The translations under genes and the position numbers were made by a program. Below the pieces are notes generated by a model. That model was given only the letters and a program-made list of their open reading frames with translations, made no database searches and was not told the DNA's origin. DNA of 64,000 bases from Nocardioides sp. YR527 (lineage in GTDB: Bacteria > Actinomycetota > Actinomycetes > Propionibacteriales > Nocardioidaceae): NCBI RefSeq assembly GCF_900101045.1, contig NZ_FNFN01000001.1, forward strand, positions 868,001 through 932,000, given 5' to 3'. Below are positions 1 to 15,669 of the stretch, one piece after another; position 1 is the first letter of the stretch; every line of letters starts with the position of its first letter.

Positions 1-985
1 CGGCGCGCTGCTGGCGACCACCCCGGTCACCGTGGCGGGCGAGCCCGTCGCGGTCTCGCTCCCCGAGGCCGCCGCCCACCTGGTCAACGCGACCGACGTG
101 ACCTTCGCGGCCGTGCGCTCGGACGAGGCCAGCGAGGCCTGGCTCGGCCAGAACGCCGGTCTGCTGCCCGACGCGGTGGCGCGGGCGGTCGCGGTCAACA
201 GCGCCTGGTCCGCCCTGTTCCGCGGCGAGATCGCCGGTCCTGAGGTCGTCTCGCGCGTCCTCTCGGTCCTCAAGCGCGAGCGCAACCCGCAGGTCACCGG
301 CGAGTTCCTGGGCATGGCCGTGACCGCCGCCGAGCTGTGGACGGCGCCCGAGCAGGTCGCTGAGCAGCGTGCGCTGGTCGCCGAAGCGGCCGCGGCGCTC
401 GCCGAGGACCCGGCCAACCGCGACACCGCTCTTCGCGTCCTCGCCGCGCACGCGTCCACGCCCGAGCAGCTCGCGCTCGCCGAGCAAGGGGCCGCCGAGG
501 ACGTACAGGTGGCCTGGCGCCTGCTCGGCCGGCGTGCCGAGACGGGCGACTACGACGCCTCGGCGGTCGCCGCGCTCGAGGAGCGCGACCCGGACCCCGA
601 GTCGTGGGTCAGCGCCTTGGCCGTACGCACCGCACAGCCGCTCGCAGAGGCCAAGGAGGAGGCCTGGCAGGTGACCATGATCGAGCGCCGGCTGCCCCGC
701 ACCGACAGCGCGTACGCGTTGAGCTCGGCGTTCTGGCGGCCCGGCCAGGACGAGGTCCTGGCGTCGTACGCCCAGCGCTATCTCGAGGCCGTGCGCGAGA
801 TCCGCGGCGGCGGGCTGCTCGCCTACGGGCTCCAGCTGCGGTTCTACCCTGCCCAGGCCGGTGAGGACGTCGCCGCCACCGCACGGGCTGCCTGTGAGGG
901 CGACACGCTGGTGCCGTTCGTACGCCAGACGATCATCCGCCAGGCCGACGTGCACTCACGGCAGGTCGCGGCCCGCGCGCTCTAG
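1..985 (+). CDS. pepN: Aminopeptidase N, C-terminal part (5' truncated by window edge)
   Basis: The open frame runs in from the window edge (first full codon at base 2) and ends at TAG 983-985, giving about 327 residues. The alpha-helical repeat sequence, with stretches such as EVVSRVLSVLKRERNP and YLEAVREIRGGG, matches the ERAP1-like C-terminal domain of M1 zinc aminopeptidases of the actinobacterial PepN type. The catalytic HExxH domain would lie upstream, outside the window. The enzyme trims N-terminal residues from peptides in the cytoplasm. The gene is followed 20 bases later by a strong bidirectional terminator. The first ATG-like codon inside the frame (base 32) is only an artefact of truncation. 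Confidence 0.85.
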   Translation, partial: GALLATTPVTVAGEPVAVSLPEAAAHLVNATDVTFAAVRSDEASEAWLGQNAGLLPDAVARAVAVNSAWSALFRGEIAGPEVVSRVLSVLKRERNPQVTGEFLGMAVTAAELWTAPEQVAEQRALVAEAAAALAEDPANRDTALRVLAAHASTPEQLALAEQGAAEDVQVAWRLLGRRAETGDYDASAVAALEERDPDPESWVSALAVRTAQPLAEAKEEAWQVTMIERRLPRTDSAYALSSAFWRPGQDEVLASYAQRYLEAVREIRGGGLLAYGLQLRFYPAQAGEDVAATARAACEGDTLVPFVRQTIIRQADVHSRQVAARAL

Positions 986-1005
986 CCACCAGGCCCGACC
1001 AGCCT

Positions 1006-1053
1006 AAAACCCGCCGAGTCGGCTCGTCATAACGAGCCGACTCGGCGGGTTTT
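1006..1053. terminator. Bidirectional intrinsic terminator between pepN and pyrG
   Basis: Bases 1006-1027 pair perfectly with 1032-1053 (22 bp, 4-base loop CATA). One arm begins with AAAA and the other ends in TTTTT, so a U-tract follows the hairpin on both strands. It can stop pepN from the left and pyrG from the right. Part of the arm (GAGCCGACTCGGCGG) recurs at 1065-1079. Confidence 0.9.
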
Positions 1054-1088
1054 TCGGTCAGGATGAGCCGACTCGGCGGCGGCGGGGC

Positions 1089-4756
<3,668 letters not shown>

Positions 4757-4808
4757 GTCCCGCCAATCCTCCCCCGGCATCGCGTTGGGTCCCCGGATCT
4801 CCCATCCG

Positions 4809-4899
4809 GCGAGTCGGTGGTTGTGACGGCCGAATGCGTACGTTTGGCGGGGCGAGTCGGTAGTTGCGGCGTGTGTCGTTCGCCACAACTACCGACTCG
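4809..4899. repeat. Three-copy intergenic repeat forming a hairpin
   Basis: The unit CGAGTCGGTAGTTGTGGCG occurs three times between recN and steAB: a degenerate direct copy at 4810-4828, a copy at 4853-4871, and an inverted copy at 4881-4899. The last two pair at 18 of 19 positions around a 9-base loop. No U-tract follows on either strand, so this is not a standard terminator. It may be a repetitive extragenic palindrome or an mRNA processing site inside the recN-steAB transcript. Confidence 0.7.
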
Positions 4900-4927
4900 G
4901 GTCGCCGGAACTGAGGTTTCGGCGGGA

Positions 4928-6691
4928 TCAGACCTTCGCCGCGCGGGCCACCTCGAGCAGCTCACGGGCGTGCGCGATGGCGGTGTCGGAGGCCGTCAGG
5001 CCGGCCAGCATGCGGGAGAGCTCGCGCTCGCGGGACTCGTCGTCGAGGACGCTCAGGCCGGAGCTGGTGACCACGCCGTCGCTGGTCTTCTCGACCGCGA
5101 CGTGGTGATCGGCGAAGGCGGCGACCTGGGGCAGATGGGTGACGACCAGGACCTGGGCGGTGCGGGCCAGGTGGGCGAGGCGACGGCCGATCTCGACCGC
5201 GGCGGTGCCGCCGACACCGGCGTCGACCTCGTCGAAGACGAAGGTCGGGACCGGGCTGGTCGCCGCCAGGACCACCTCGATCGCCAGCATCACCCGGGAG
5301 AGCTCACCGCCGGAGGCACCCTTGTGGAGCGGGCGGGGCTCCGAGCCGGTGTTGGCCGCCAGCAGCAGCTCCACCTCGTCGAGGCCGTTGGAGCCGTAAC
5401 GCAGCCAGCGTCCGGTCTTGCCGGATCCGACCTTCAGCGGTGCGTGCGCCTCTTCCTCGGAAGCAGGCGCGTCGGTCTCCTTCTGGCGTACGTCGACCAC
5501 CAGCCGGGCGTGCGGCATGGCCAGTCCGGTGAGCTCGTCGCTGACCGCCTCGGCCAGGGCTCCGGCCGCGTCGGTGCGGGCGTCCGACAGCGCCAGGCCG
5601 GCCTCGGCCAGGGCTGCTCGCAGCCTGGTCCGGTCGGCGCGGAGCTCCTCGATCCGGTCGTCGTCGGAGTCGAGCTCGAGCAGGCGCTTGGCGCCGGTCT
5701 CGGCCCAGGCGAGCACCTCGTCGATGGTCTCGCCGTACTTCCTGGTCAGCGCGGTCAGCGCCGCGCGGCGCTCGGAGACCACGGACAGCCGGGCCGGGTC
5801 GGTCTCGATCGCGGTCGCGTAGGAGGCGACGTCGGCGGCCAGGTCGGAGAGCAGGTAGGAGACCTCGGCGAGGCGGTCGGCCAGGGAGGCGGCGTCGGGG
5901 TCGTGATCGCGCACGCCGTCGAGGGCTTGGCGGGCGGCCGAGATGGCGCCCAGCGCATCGGGGGCGTCGATCTCCGAGGAGAGCGCCTCGCGAGCCTGCT
6001 CGGCGGCGGTGCGCAGCGTGTCGGCGTAGCCGAGCTTCTCCTCCTCCTGGGCGAGGGTGACATCTTCGCCGGACTCCGGCGAGACCTCCTCGACCTCACC
6101 GAGGCCGAAGCGGAGCAGATCGGCCTCCTGCGCCCGCTCACGGGCGTGGGTGGTGACCTCGTCGAGCTCTCGCTCCACCTTCTGGAGCTCGGCGTGGATG
6201 TCGCCGTAGGCCGCGATGAGCTTGGCGACCGCCTCGCCGCCGAAACGGTCCAGCGAGTCGCGCTGGGCGCGCGGCTGCAGCAGCCGGTGCTGGTCGGACT
6301 GGCCGTGGACGGCGACCAGCGGGGAGGTCACCGAGCCGAGGGTCGCGACCGGGACGGTCGCTCCCCCGACGTACGCCCTCGCCCGGCCTTCGGCGGCAAC
6401 GGTGCGGGCCACCAGGACGCGGCCCTCCTCGACCTCTCCCCCGGCCTCCTCGGTCGCCTCCACGACGCCGGGCAGCAACCGGGCGTCGATGACGCCCTCG
6501 ACCCGGGCGGCCTTCTTGCCCTTGCGGACCGAGCCGGCGTCACCGCGGCCGCCGAGCAGCAGCCCGAGCGCGGTCACGATCATGGTCTTGCCCGCGCCGG
6601 TCTCACCGGTCACCACGGTCAGTCCCGGTCCGAGCTCCAGGGTCGAGGACTCGATGATCCCGAGTCCGGAGATCCTGATCTCCTCAAGCAT
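4928..6691 (-). CDS. recN: DNA repair ATPase RecN
   Basis: The 587-residue SMC-like protein acts in recombinational repair of double-strand breaks. It starts MLEEIRISGLGIIESSTLELGPGL and has Walker A GETGAGKT near residue 31. A long charged central region is predicted coiled coil. The C-terminal part carries the ABC signature ASGGELSRVMLA and a Walker B (PTFVFDEVDAGVGG) followed by VTHLPQVAA. Its ATG lies inside the end of nadK (8-base overlap), so the two are probably translationally coupled. The order tlyA-nadK-recN is standard for actinobacteria. A 171-base repeat-bearing gap separates it from steAB. Confidence 0.96.
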   Translation of the reverse strand: MLEEIRISGLGIIESSTLELGPGLTVVTGETGAGKTMIVTALGLLLGGRGDAGSVRKGKKAARVEGVIDARLLPGVVEATEEAGGEVEEGRVLVARTVAAEGRARAYVGGATVPVATLGSVTSPLVAVHGQSDQHRLLQPRAQRDSLDRFGGEAVAKLIAAYGDIHAELQKVERELDEVTTHARERAQEADLLRFGLGEVEEVSPESGEDVTLAQEEEKLGYADTLRTAAEQAREALSSEIDAPDALGAISAARQALDGVRDHDPDAASLADRLAEVSYLLSDLAADVASYATAIETDPARLSVVSERRAALTALTRKYGETIDEVLAWAETGAKRLLELDSDDDRIEELRADRTRLRAALAEAGLALSDARTDAAGALAEAVSDELTGLAMPHARLVVDVRQKETDAPASEEEAHAPLKVGSGKTGRWLRYGSNGLDEVELLLAANTGSEPRPLHKGASGGELSRVMLAIEVVLAATSPVPTFVFDEVDAGVGGTAAVEIGRRLAHLARTAQVLVVTHLPQVAAFADHHVAVEKTSDGVVTSSGLSVLDDESRERELSRMLAGLTASDTAIAHARELLEVARAAKV

Positions 6692-7679
6692 TCTCGCCTC
6701 CGTTCATCCTGAACGGACGCCGTTCCGCGGCGCCTCGCCATCCCTCCACAGACAGTCCGAACTTCCGCACCAGACGATCCGTGAACGGAGCCTGGTGCAG
6801 GCGGACGAGTCTGACAGGCTCCACCCCCCGGGTGACCTCGATCCGGGCGCCCGGGCCCAGGTCGTAGGAACGTCGGCCGTCGCACCAGAGCACGCCGACG
6901 CCGTCGGCGCGGGAGATGACCTCGACGGCCAGCACCGAGGTCGGCGCCACCACCATCGGTCTGGCGAAGAGGGCGTGGGCGCTGATCGGGGTCAGCAGCA
7001 GCGCCTCGACGCCCGGCCACACGACCGGGCCGCCCGCGGAGAAGTTGTAGGCCGTCGAGCCGGTCGGGGTCGCGCAGACGACGCCGTCGCAGCCCCACCT
7101 CGACAGCGGCCGGCCGTCGATCTCGACGACGACCTCGAGCATCCGCTCGCGCGCGGCCTTCTCGACGCTGGCCTCGTTGACCGCGAACGTACGGAAGACC
7201 TTCTGACCGTCCTCGAAGACGCTGACCTCGAGCGCGAGCCGGTCCTCGGAGGTGTAGCGACGCTGCACGATCGCCTCGATCGTCGACTCGACGTCGTCGT
7301 ACTCCGCCTCGGCCAGGAACCCGACGTGTCCCAGGTTCACCCCGAGCACCGGGGTGCGGTGGGGCTGAACGATCTCGGCGGCGCGCAGGATGGTGCCGTC
7401 ACCGCCGATCACCAGCGCCAGCTCGCAGTCGCGGCTGGCCTCGTGCTCCTCGGCGGCGAGCTCCAGCTTCGGTTCGTACGCAGCCGGGTCGATGCCCAGA
7501 TCGGCGGCCTCGCTGGCCAGCACCCGGACCACGATGCCGTGCACCGCGAGCGACTTGGCACAGGCGAGGGCGACCTCGCGGGCCTCCTCACGCCCGGTGT
7601 GGATGAGCATGAGGACGCGCCGAACCTCGGCCGGGTCCACAGGCGCTGGGTCCACAGCAGGGGTCTCGGGCTCGCTCAC
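6684..7679 (-). CDS. nadK: NAD kinase
   Basis: This 331-residue enzyme phosphorylates NAD to NADP in the cytoplasm. The diagnostic GGDGT motif is present (LVIGGDGTILRAAE), as is the second nucleotide loop GCDGVVCATPTGSTAYNFSAGGPVV. The start is GTG 7679, whose bases overlap the tlyA stop as GTGA. The C-terminal 40 residues, ending RPFRMNGGENA, are an extension beyond the catalytic fold. It is expressed between tlyA and recN in one operon. Confidence 0.96.
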   Translation of the reverse strand: MSEPETPAVDPAPVDPAEVRRVLMLIHTGREEAREVALACAKSLAVHGIVVRVLASEAADLGIDPAAYEPKLELAAEEHEASRDCELALVIGGDGTILRAAEIVQPHRTPVLGVNLGHVGFLAEAEYDDVESTIEAIVQRRYTSEDRLALEVSVFEDGQKVFRTFAVNEASVEKAARERMLEVVVEIDGRPLSRWGCDGVVCATPTGSTAYNFSAGGPVVWPGVEALLLTPISAHALFARPMVVAPTSVLAVEVISRADGVGVLWCDGRRSYDLGPGARIEVTRGVEPVRLVRLHQAPFTDRLVRKFGLSVEGWRGAAERRPFRMNGGENA

Positions 7680-8539
7680 GGATCAACCTTCTCAGACGGC
7701 ACCGACACTTCCCCGCCTGCGGGGCTCTCCAGGCCGCGCTGCTCGCGTACGGCCTCCTCGATCTCGTCCTCGCTCACCGTGGCCTCGCCGCGGCGCAGCC
7801 ACAGGAAGAACTCGACGTTGCCCGACGGGCCCGGGAGCGGGCTGGTGGTGACCGCGCGTGCGCCCCAGCCTCGCTTGGCGGCGGCCGCGGCGACGGCGTT
7901 GACGGCCTCGGCCCGCAGGGCCGGGTCGCGGACGACGCCACCCTTGCCGACCCGGTCCTTGCCGACCTCGAACTGGGGCTTGACCATCAGCGCCAGGTCG
8001 CCGTCAGGGCTGGTGACCCCGATCAGCGCGTCCAGGACGAGCGCGAGGGAGATGAAGGAGAGATCGCCCACGACGACGTCGACGGGTTCGCCGATCAGGT
8101 CGAGGGAGAGGTCGCGGATGTTGGTGCGGTCGTGGACGACGACCCGCTCGTCCTGCTGCAGCCGCCAGGCGAGCTGGCCGTAGCCGACGTCGACGGCGAC
8201 GACCTGCTTGGCCTCGTTGCGCAGCAGTACGTCGGTGAACCCGCCGGTCGACGCACCGGCGTCGAGGCAGCGGCGGCCCTTGACCGAAAGTCCGAGCGGT
8301 TCGAACGCCGCCAGCGCTCCGGCGAGCTTGTGCCCGCCGCGAGAGACGAAGTCCGGACGGTCGGGGTCCTCGGTGACCACGATCGCGACGTCGGTGGTGA
8401 CACCCGTGGCCGGCTTGGTGGCTCGGTTTCCCGAGACCGTGACCCGCCCGGCGGCGATCAGCTCGCTGGCGTGCTCGCGGGACCGGGCCAGCTTGCGCCG
8501 GACCAGCTCGGCGTCGAGTCGGAGGCGGCGAGGAGGCAT
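7676..8539 (-). CDS. tlyA: TlyA-type rRNA 2'-O-methyltransferase
   Basis: The 287-residue protein has an N-terminal S4 RNA-binding domain (about residues 4-65, RLDAELVRRKLARSREHASELI) followed by an FtsJ-like methyltransferase fold: SRGGHKL, the SAM loop LDAGASTGGFTDVLL, VVGDLSFISL and MVKPQFEVGK. In mycobacteria TlyA 2'-O-methylates cytidines in 16S and 23S rRNA and sets sensitivity to capreomycin-type drugs; the same role is inferred here. ATG 8539 has AGG-rich sequence close upstream. It lies 11 bases after the small upstream gene and overlaps nadK by four bases. Confidence 0.94.
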   Translation of the reverse strand: MPPRRLRLDAELVRRKLARSREHASELIAAGRVTVSGNRATKPATGVTTDVAIVVTEDPDRPDFVSRGGHKLAGALAAFEPLGLSVKGRRCLDAGASTGGFTDVLLRNEAKQVVAVDVGYGQLAWRLQQDERVVVHDRTNIRDLSLDLIGEPVDVVVGDLSFISLALVLDALIGVTSPDGDLALMVKPQFEVGKDRVGKGGVVRDPALRAEAVNAVAAAAAKRGWGARAVTTSPLPGPSGNVEFFLWLRRGEATVSEDEIEEAVREQRGLESPAGGEVSVPSEKVDP

Positions 8540-8550
8540 GCGCTCGCCTC

Positions 8551-8823
8551 TCAGGGCTGGTCGGTCGGCTGGGGCTCGCCGGAGGCTGCGGCGATCCGGG
8601 CCATCGCGTCGTGGGCCCCGGTGTCGGGATCCAGGGCGCGGCGCAGCTCGGTGTGAGCGGCCTCGAAGACGCCGACGTGCTCGTTCAACGGAAGCTCGTC
8701 GAGCCGGTCGAGCGTCTCGAGCACCGCGTCGACGCGGGCGACACCGGTGTGCGGCGCCGTGCCGGCGCCACTCGGCGCGGCCGGGGCCTCGGCCGGAGTC
8801 TCGTCGAAGTACTGCTCGCTCAT
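8551..8823 (-). CDS. Conserved small acidic protein (Rv1693-like position)
   Basis: This 90-residue acidic, Ala/Pro-rich protein begins MSEQYFDETPAEAPAAPSG and ends in a helical segment (DAVLETLDRLDELPLNEHVGVFEAAHTELRRALD). I recognise no catalytic motif. Its ATG overlaps the HAD phosphatase stop as ATGA and tlyA starts 11 bases after its stop, so it is part of the operon. A small gene of unknown function sits in the same place in Mycobacterium tuberculosis (Rv1693). The conserved position and the coupling argue that it is real. Confidence 0.8.
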   Translation of the reverse strand: MSEQYFDETPAEAPAAPSGAGTAPHTGVARVDAVLETLDRLDELPLNEHVGVFEAAHTELRRALDPDTGAHDAMARIAAASGEPQPTDQP

Positions 8824-9869
8824 GAGGCTGAGACTACCGTCCCGTCGCCGGCATCCGGGCGAGGCGGCACGGCCTGTGCGCCGATCGTGGCCACCGCTCC
8901 CTTGGCGTCCCGGTGTGACCAGGCGCCGGCCGCGGCCACCCGCCACCAGTCGTCGGTGCTTCCTTCGCCGGTGACCCGCAGCTCGCCGTCGCGTACCTCT
9001 GCCGTCCAGCCGCCGAGCCGCGCGACCGTGCCGTCGATCTCCGGCGCCGAGTGGGCCTCCAACAGGCCTCCCAGGTCGGCGGAGATGTAGGACGGCCGCC
9101 GATGTGGTTCGGCCGCGACCAAGTCCTCGAGCCCGGTGACTCCGGTGAGCACCAGCAACGTGTCGATGCCGGCGTTGCGGCCGCCCTCGATGTCGGTGTC
9201 GAGCCGGTCGCCGACCATCAGCGGGTGATCGGCCCCGGTGCGCCGGATGGTCTCGTCCAGCAGTGGTCGCGACGGCTTGCCCGCCACGACCGGCTCGACG
9301 CCGGAGAAGCGGCGCAGGGTGTCGACCAGGACGCCGTGGCCTGGCGCGATCCCGTAGGCCGCGGGGAAGGTCATGTCGGTGTTGCTGGCGACCCAGAAGA
9401 GCCCGTCCTTGATCCGCACGGCCGCGCGCAGGATGTCCTTCCACAGCAGCTCGGGGTTGTATCCGGTGACGATCGCATCGGCGTCCTCGTCGACGGCCAC
9501 CGGCACCAGGCCGGCGGCCTCGAGCGGCTCGCGCAGGCCGGCGGCACCCAGGTTGACGACCTTCGCCCCCGGGGCGAGCCGCTCGGCCAGGACACGCGCG
9601 GCGGCCTGCGCCGAGGTGACCACGTCCTCGGCGGTCGCCTCGATCCCGAGGTTGCGGATGTTCTCGGCGACCTTGGCCGGAGGCCGGGCGGCGTTGTTGG
9701 TGATGAACGCCAGCCTGAGCCCGGCCTCGCGTGCGGCGGCGAGCGACTCGGGGGCGCGCCGGACCGCTGAGCCGCCGATGTAGACCACACCGTCGAGGTC
9801 GAGCATCGCGACGTCATGGGCGGCGGCGAGCACCTGGGCTGAGCCCTTCAACTGATGGCCGGTCAGCAC
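8820..9869 (-). CDS. HAD-IIA family phosphatase (glycerol-3-phosphate phosphatase type)
   Basis: The 349-residue protein has the HAD nucleophile motif MLDLDGVVYIGG near residue 22, ITNNAARPP as motif II, Lys in VVAGKPSRPLL and the metal motif MVGDRLDTDIEGG. This is the NagD/p-nitrophenylphosphatase branch. About 80 extra C-terminal residues (GGWTAEVRDGELRVTGEGSTDDWWRVA) resemble the partial GNAT-like tail of mycobacterial Rv1692, a glycerol-3-phosphate phosphatase, and the gene sits in the same order next to tlyA. The substrate is inferred. Start is GTG 9869 with AAGGA 7 bases upstream; this is the first gene of the operon. Confidence 0.88.
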   Translation of the reverse strand: MLTGHQLKGSAQVLAAAHDVAMLDLDGVVYIGGSAVRRAPESLAAAREAGLRLAFITNNAARPPAKVAENIRNLGIEATAEDVVTSAQAAARVLAERLAPGAKVVNLGAAGLREPLEAAGLVPVAVDEDADAIVTGYNPELLWKDILRAAVRIKDGLFWVASNTDMTFPAAYGIAPGHGVLVDTLRRFSGVEPVVAGKPSRPLLDETIRRTGADHPLMVGDRLDTDIEGGRNAGIDTLLVLTGVTGLEDLVAAEPHRRPSYISADLGGLLEAHSAPEIDGTVARLGGWTAEVRDGELRVTGEGSTDDWWRVAAAGAWSHRDAKGAVATIGAQAVPPRPDAGDGTVVSAS

Positions 9870-9921
9870 ACGAAGTTCCTTCTCTGAGTCGGGGGTTCGG
9901 CGAATGGCACCAGTGTGACCC

Positions 9922-9927
9922 TACGAT
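9922..9927 (+). promoter_or_regulatory. Putative -10 element of a leaderless promoter
   Basis: TACGAT ends 6 bases before ATG 9934, which would put the transcription start at the start codon. No Shine-Dalgarno sequence is visible. A clear -35 box is not seen. Confidence 0.45.
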
Positions 9928-9933
9928 GTGCGG

Positions 9934-11094
9934 ATGGACGATACGGGTGTGGTCAGGGCGCCGTACCTCGGGCGTCCGCTGCGCCTGGAGCCATTTCGAG
10001 CGCTCTCGTTGGCACCTTCGCGGATCGGGGACCCGACCTCCGCGCGGCTCTACTCACGTCCCTATCGGGGGGTCGCCTCCCGGATCAGCTCATGGCTGGC
10101 GCGTGGCGATCTGCGCCAGCACCAGGACCTCGCGCTCTACCTCCACGAGTACACCGCAGCCGGGATCACCGTGCGTGGCGTCGTCGGGATCCTCGACGTC
10201 TCCCACCGCACCGACGACCCAGGTCAGGCCGCGGTCATCCCCCACGAGGGCGTACGCACCGCCCAGGCCGAGCAGCTCGCCTCACGGATGCGGCAGATGC
10301 GGGTGCACCCGGCGCCGATCCTGCTCACCTACCACGCGCCCGACGGGGTCGCAGCCCTGCTCGACCGGGTGCAGAGCGGCACTCCCGAGGAGCAGTACGA
10401 CGACCACGGCGGCCAGCACCACCGCGTCTGGGCGATCACCGACGAGGCGCTGATCGCTCAGCTGCGCACCGCCTGGGCGAGCCAGCAGGCATTGATCGCC
10501 GACGGGCACCACCGCTACGCGGCCTACGCCGAGCTCCAGGGTCTCGCTGAGCCCGGCGACGGCGCCGCGACCGACTTCGGTCTGGCGATGCTCATCGACC
10601 AGGACGACACGCCGTTGCAGCTCGGAGCGATCCATCGGGTCCTGGCCGGGGTGAACCTGCGCGACCTACGGGCCGCGGCCGAGTCCGTCGGCGCCGAGTG
10701 GACCGCCGGCGGTCGCGACGCCGCTCTGAGCAGGCTCGGACCCGGTGTCATCGTGCTCAGCGACGGCCGTGGCTGGGCCACCCTCGACGTGGACACCGCC
10801 AAGAGTCCGATCACCGGCGATGTCGGCTATCTGCACGACCTCGTTCTCCCGGAGCTGCGCCGGCAGCCGTCGCGGGTGCTGCACGCCCACCAGGTCGACG
10901 CCGCACTGAAGCGGGCCCGCCCGGGGCGCGACGTCGCCGTGCTGCTGGCTGCGCCGAGCTTCGACACCATCCTCTCCTCCGCCTCGATCGGGAAGCTGCT
11001 TCCCGAGAAGGCGACCTCCTTCCAGCCCAAGCCGCACCCTGGCGTGCTCATCCGTCTCTTGGACTCGGCGCGGCTGGAGAAGTCGCGTCACTAG
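9934..11094 (+). CDS. DUF1015 family protein
   Basis: The 386-residue protein has the DUF1015 hallmarks: SRPYRGVAS near the start, IADGHHRYAAYAE in the middle and FQPKPHPGVLIRLL at the end. The family is common in bacteria and its biochemical role is not settled, so I assign none. ATG 9934 is preferred because a TACGAT hexamer lies 6 bases upstream; an in-frame GTG at 9928 is possible. The gene is divergent from the HAD phosphatase operon, and its stop codon overlaps that of the convergent SSB-like gene (shared CTAG at 11091-11094). Confidence 0.88.
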   Translation: MDDTGVVRAPYLGRPLRLEPFRALSLAPSRIGDPTSARLYSRPYRGVASRISSWLARGDLRQHQDLALYLHEYTAAGITVRGVVGILDVSHRTDDPGQAAVIPHEGVRTAQAEQLASRMRQMRVHPAPILLTYHAPDGVAALLDRVQSGTPEEQYDDHGGQHHRVWAITDEALIAQLRTAWASQQALIADGHHRYAAYAELQGLAEPGDGAATDFGLAMLIDQDDTPLQLGAIHRVLAGVNLRDLRAAAESVGAEWTAGGRDAALSRLGPGVIVLSDGRGWATLDVDTAKSPITGDVGYLHDLVLPELRRQPSRVLHAHQVDAALKRARPGRDVAVLLAAPSFDTILSSASIGKLLPEKATSFQPKPHPGVLIRLLDSARLEKSRH

Positions 11095-11510
11095 CTGGCC
11101 TGCCTGGTCGCTGCGGCCGCTCTGCTCACCCGTCTGGCCGAGGACACCTCCACCTCGGTCATCGACTGCAGCCGGCCGCCGGTCTTGAAGAACCGGCGAC
11201 GCAGGGAACCGTTGACCTCGATGACATCTCCGACCTGCCAGGTCATCGCCGCGCGGCGGACCCGGGCTACCCAGGTGTGACACTCGAGCGCGTCGATCTG
11301 CACCCGGGTCCCCCGGCGTTTGTCGCGTGGCCTGTTCACGACCACCCGGAACGCGGTCAGCTGATCTCCGCTCGGCAGCTCCTTCTCCTCCGCGGCCAGC
11401 GACAGCCGACCGATCAACCGGACCTCGTTGACCGTCGCCAGCCCGCCGGCCGGCCCCGTCCGCTCGCCATCGTCGGGTGATGGCTCCTTTTCTACCCTTG
11501 CGACCGTCAT
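11091..11510 (-). CDS. Single-stranded DNA-binding protein-like OB-fold protein
   Basis: This 139-residue protein has an SSB-like OB fold: VNEVRLIGRLSLAAEEKELPSGDQLTAFRVVVNRP and WQVGDVIEVNGSLRRRFF. It lacks the Gly-rich linker and acidic C-terminal tip of housekeeping SSB and ends in a basic tail (RRVSRAAAATRQAS), so it is a paralogue with a specialised or unknown role, not the replicative SSB. ATG 11510 has GGAGG 8 bases upstream; a GTG at 11519 would place the same SD too close. It is convergent with the DUF1015 gene. Confidence 0.8.
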   Translation of the reverse strand: MTVARVEKEPSPDDGERTGPAGGLATVNEVRLIGRLSLAAEEKELPSGDQLTAFRVVVNRPRDKRRGTRVQIDALECHTWVARVRRAAMTWQVGDVIEVNGSLRRRFFKTGGRLQSMTEVEVSSARRVSRAAAATRQAS

Positions 11511-11635
11511 CTCGATCACCTCCGACCACCATCCTGATCAGGGGCACCGACAGTTCCGCCCTGGCCTGTGCGGCCTGTGGAGAACCGCGGTCCGAACCGG
11601 GCCTGTGGACGGTCATCGGCCCGTCCGGCTGGCTC

Positions 11636-12201
11636 TCAGCGGGCTTTCGCCGGCCGGTAGGGCGAGACCGACGGGTCACCGGAGACCCAGAACCGCCAGG
11701 GTCGGTTCGGAGCGAGACGCAGCCCGACCCGGGGCCCAGCGGCCACCTCGATCTGCGCCCACGTCTCGGCCGGCGCCAGGTCCAGCTCGAAGTCGCTGGT
11801 CCCGTTCAGGGTGAGGTCGATCCCGAGCGCCGAGCAGAGTCGCGCCGGTCCGCGGGCGAGATCGACGTCGCGTACGGGTCCACGTCGCGCCCGGGCGGTC
11901 TCGATCCCCTCGATCACCTCGCCGGCACGCAGCAGGATGGCCCCGGGCTCGCCCTCCGGGTGGCAGACGAGGTTGGCGCAGTGGTGCATGCCGTAGGTGA
12001 AATAGACGTAGAGGCGCCCCGGCGGACCGAACATCACCCGGTTTCGGTTCGTCTCGCCCCGGAAGGCGTGCGAGCCGGGGTCGTCGGCCGCGTACGCCTC
12101 CACCTCGGTGAGCCGCACCTTCACCCCGTCGAAGGACAGCGTCGCCCCGAGGAGACGCGGAGCGGTCTCCTCGGGGCGCTGGTCCAACAGGCTCGTGAGC
12201 A

Positions 12202-12202
<1 letters not shown>
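11636..12202 (-). CDS. mpg: 3-methyladenine DNA glycosylase (Mpg/AAG family)
   Basis: The 188-residue product excises alkylated purines in base-excision repair. It shows the AAG-family active site LTEVEAYAADDPGSHAFRG, with the general-base Glu in TEVEAY, and the structural segments NRVMFGPPGRLYVYFTYGMHHCANLV and LARGPARLCSALGI. The start GTG shares its first base with the argH stop (TAGTG), so it is translated as the last gene of the arginine operon although its function is unrelated. An mpg gene at the end of the arg cluster also occurs in other actinobacteria. Confidence 0.93.

Positions 12203-15665
<3,463 letters not shown>

Positions 15666-15669
<4 letters not shown>

Noticed and set aside
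4757..4888. Upstream extension of SteAB to 4888
   Set aside because: It translates through the intergenic repeat, and the best Shine-Dalgarno precedes ATG 4756.
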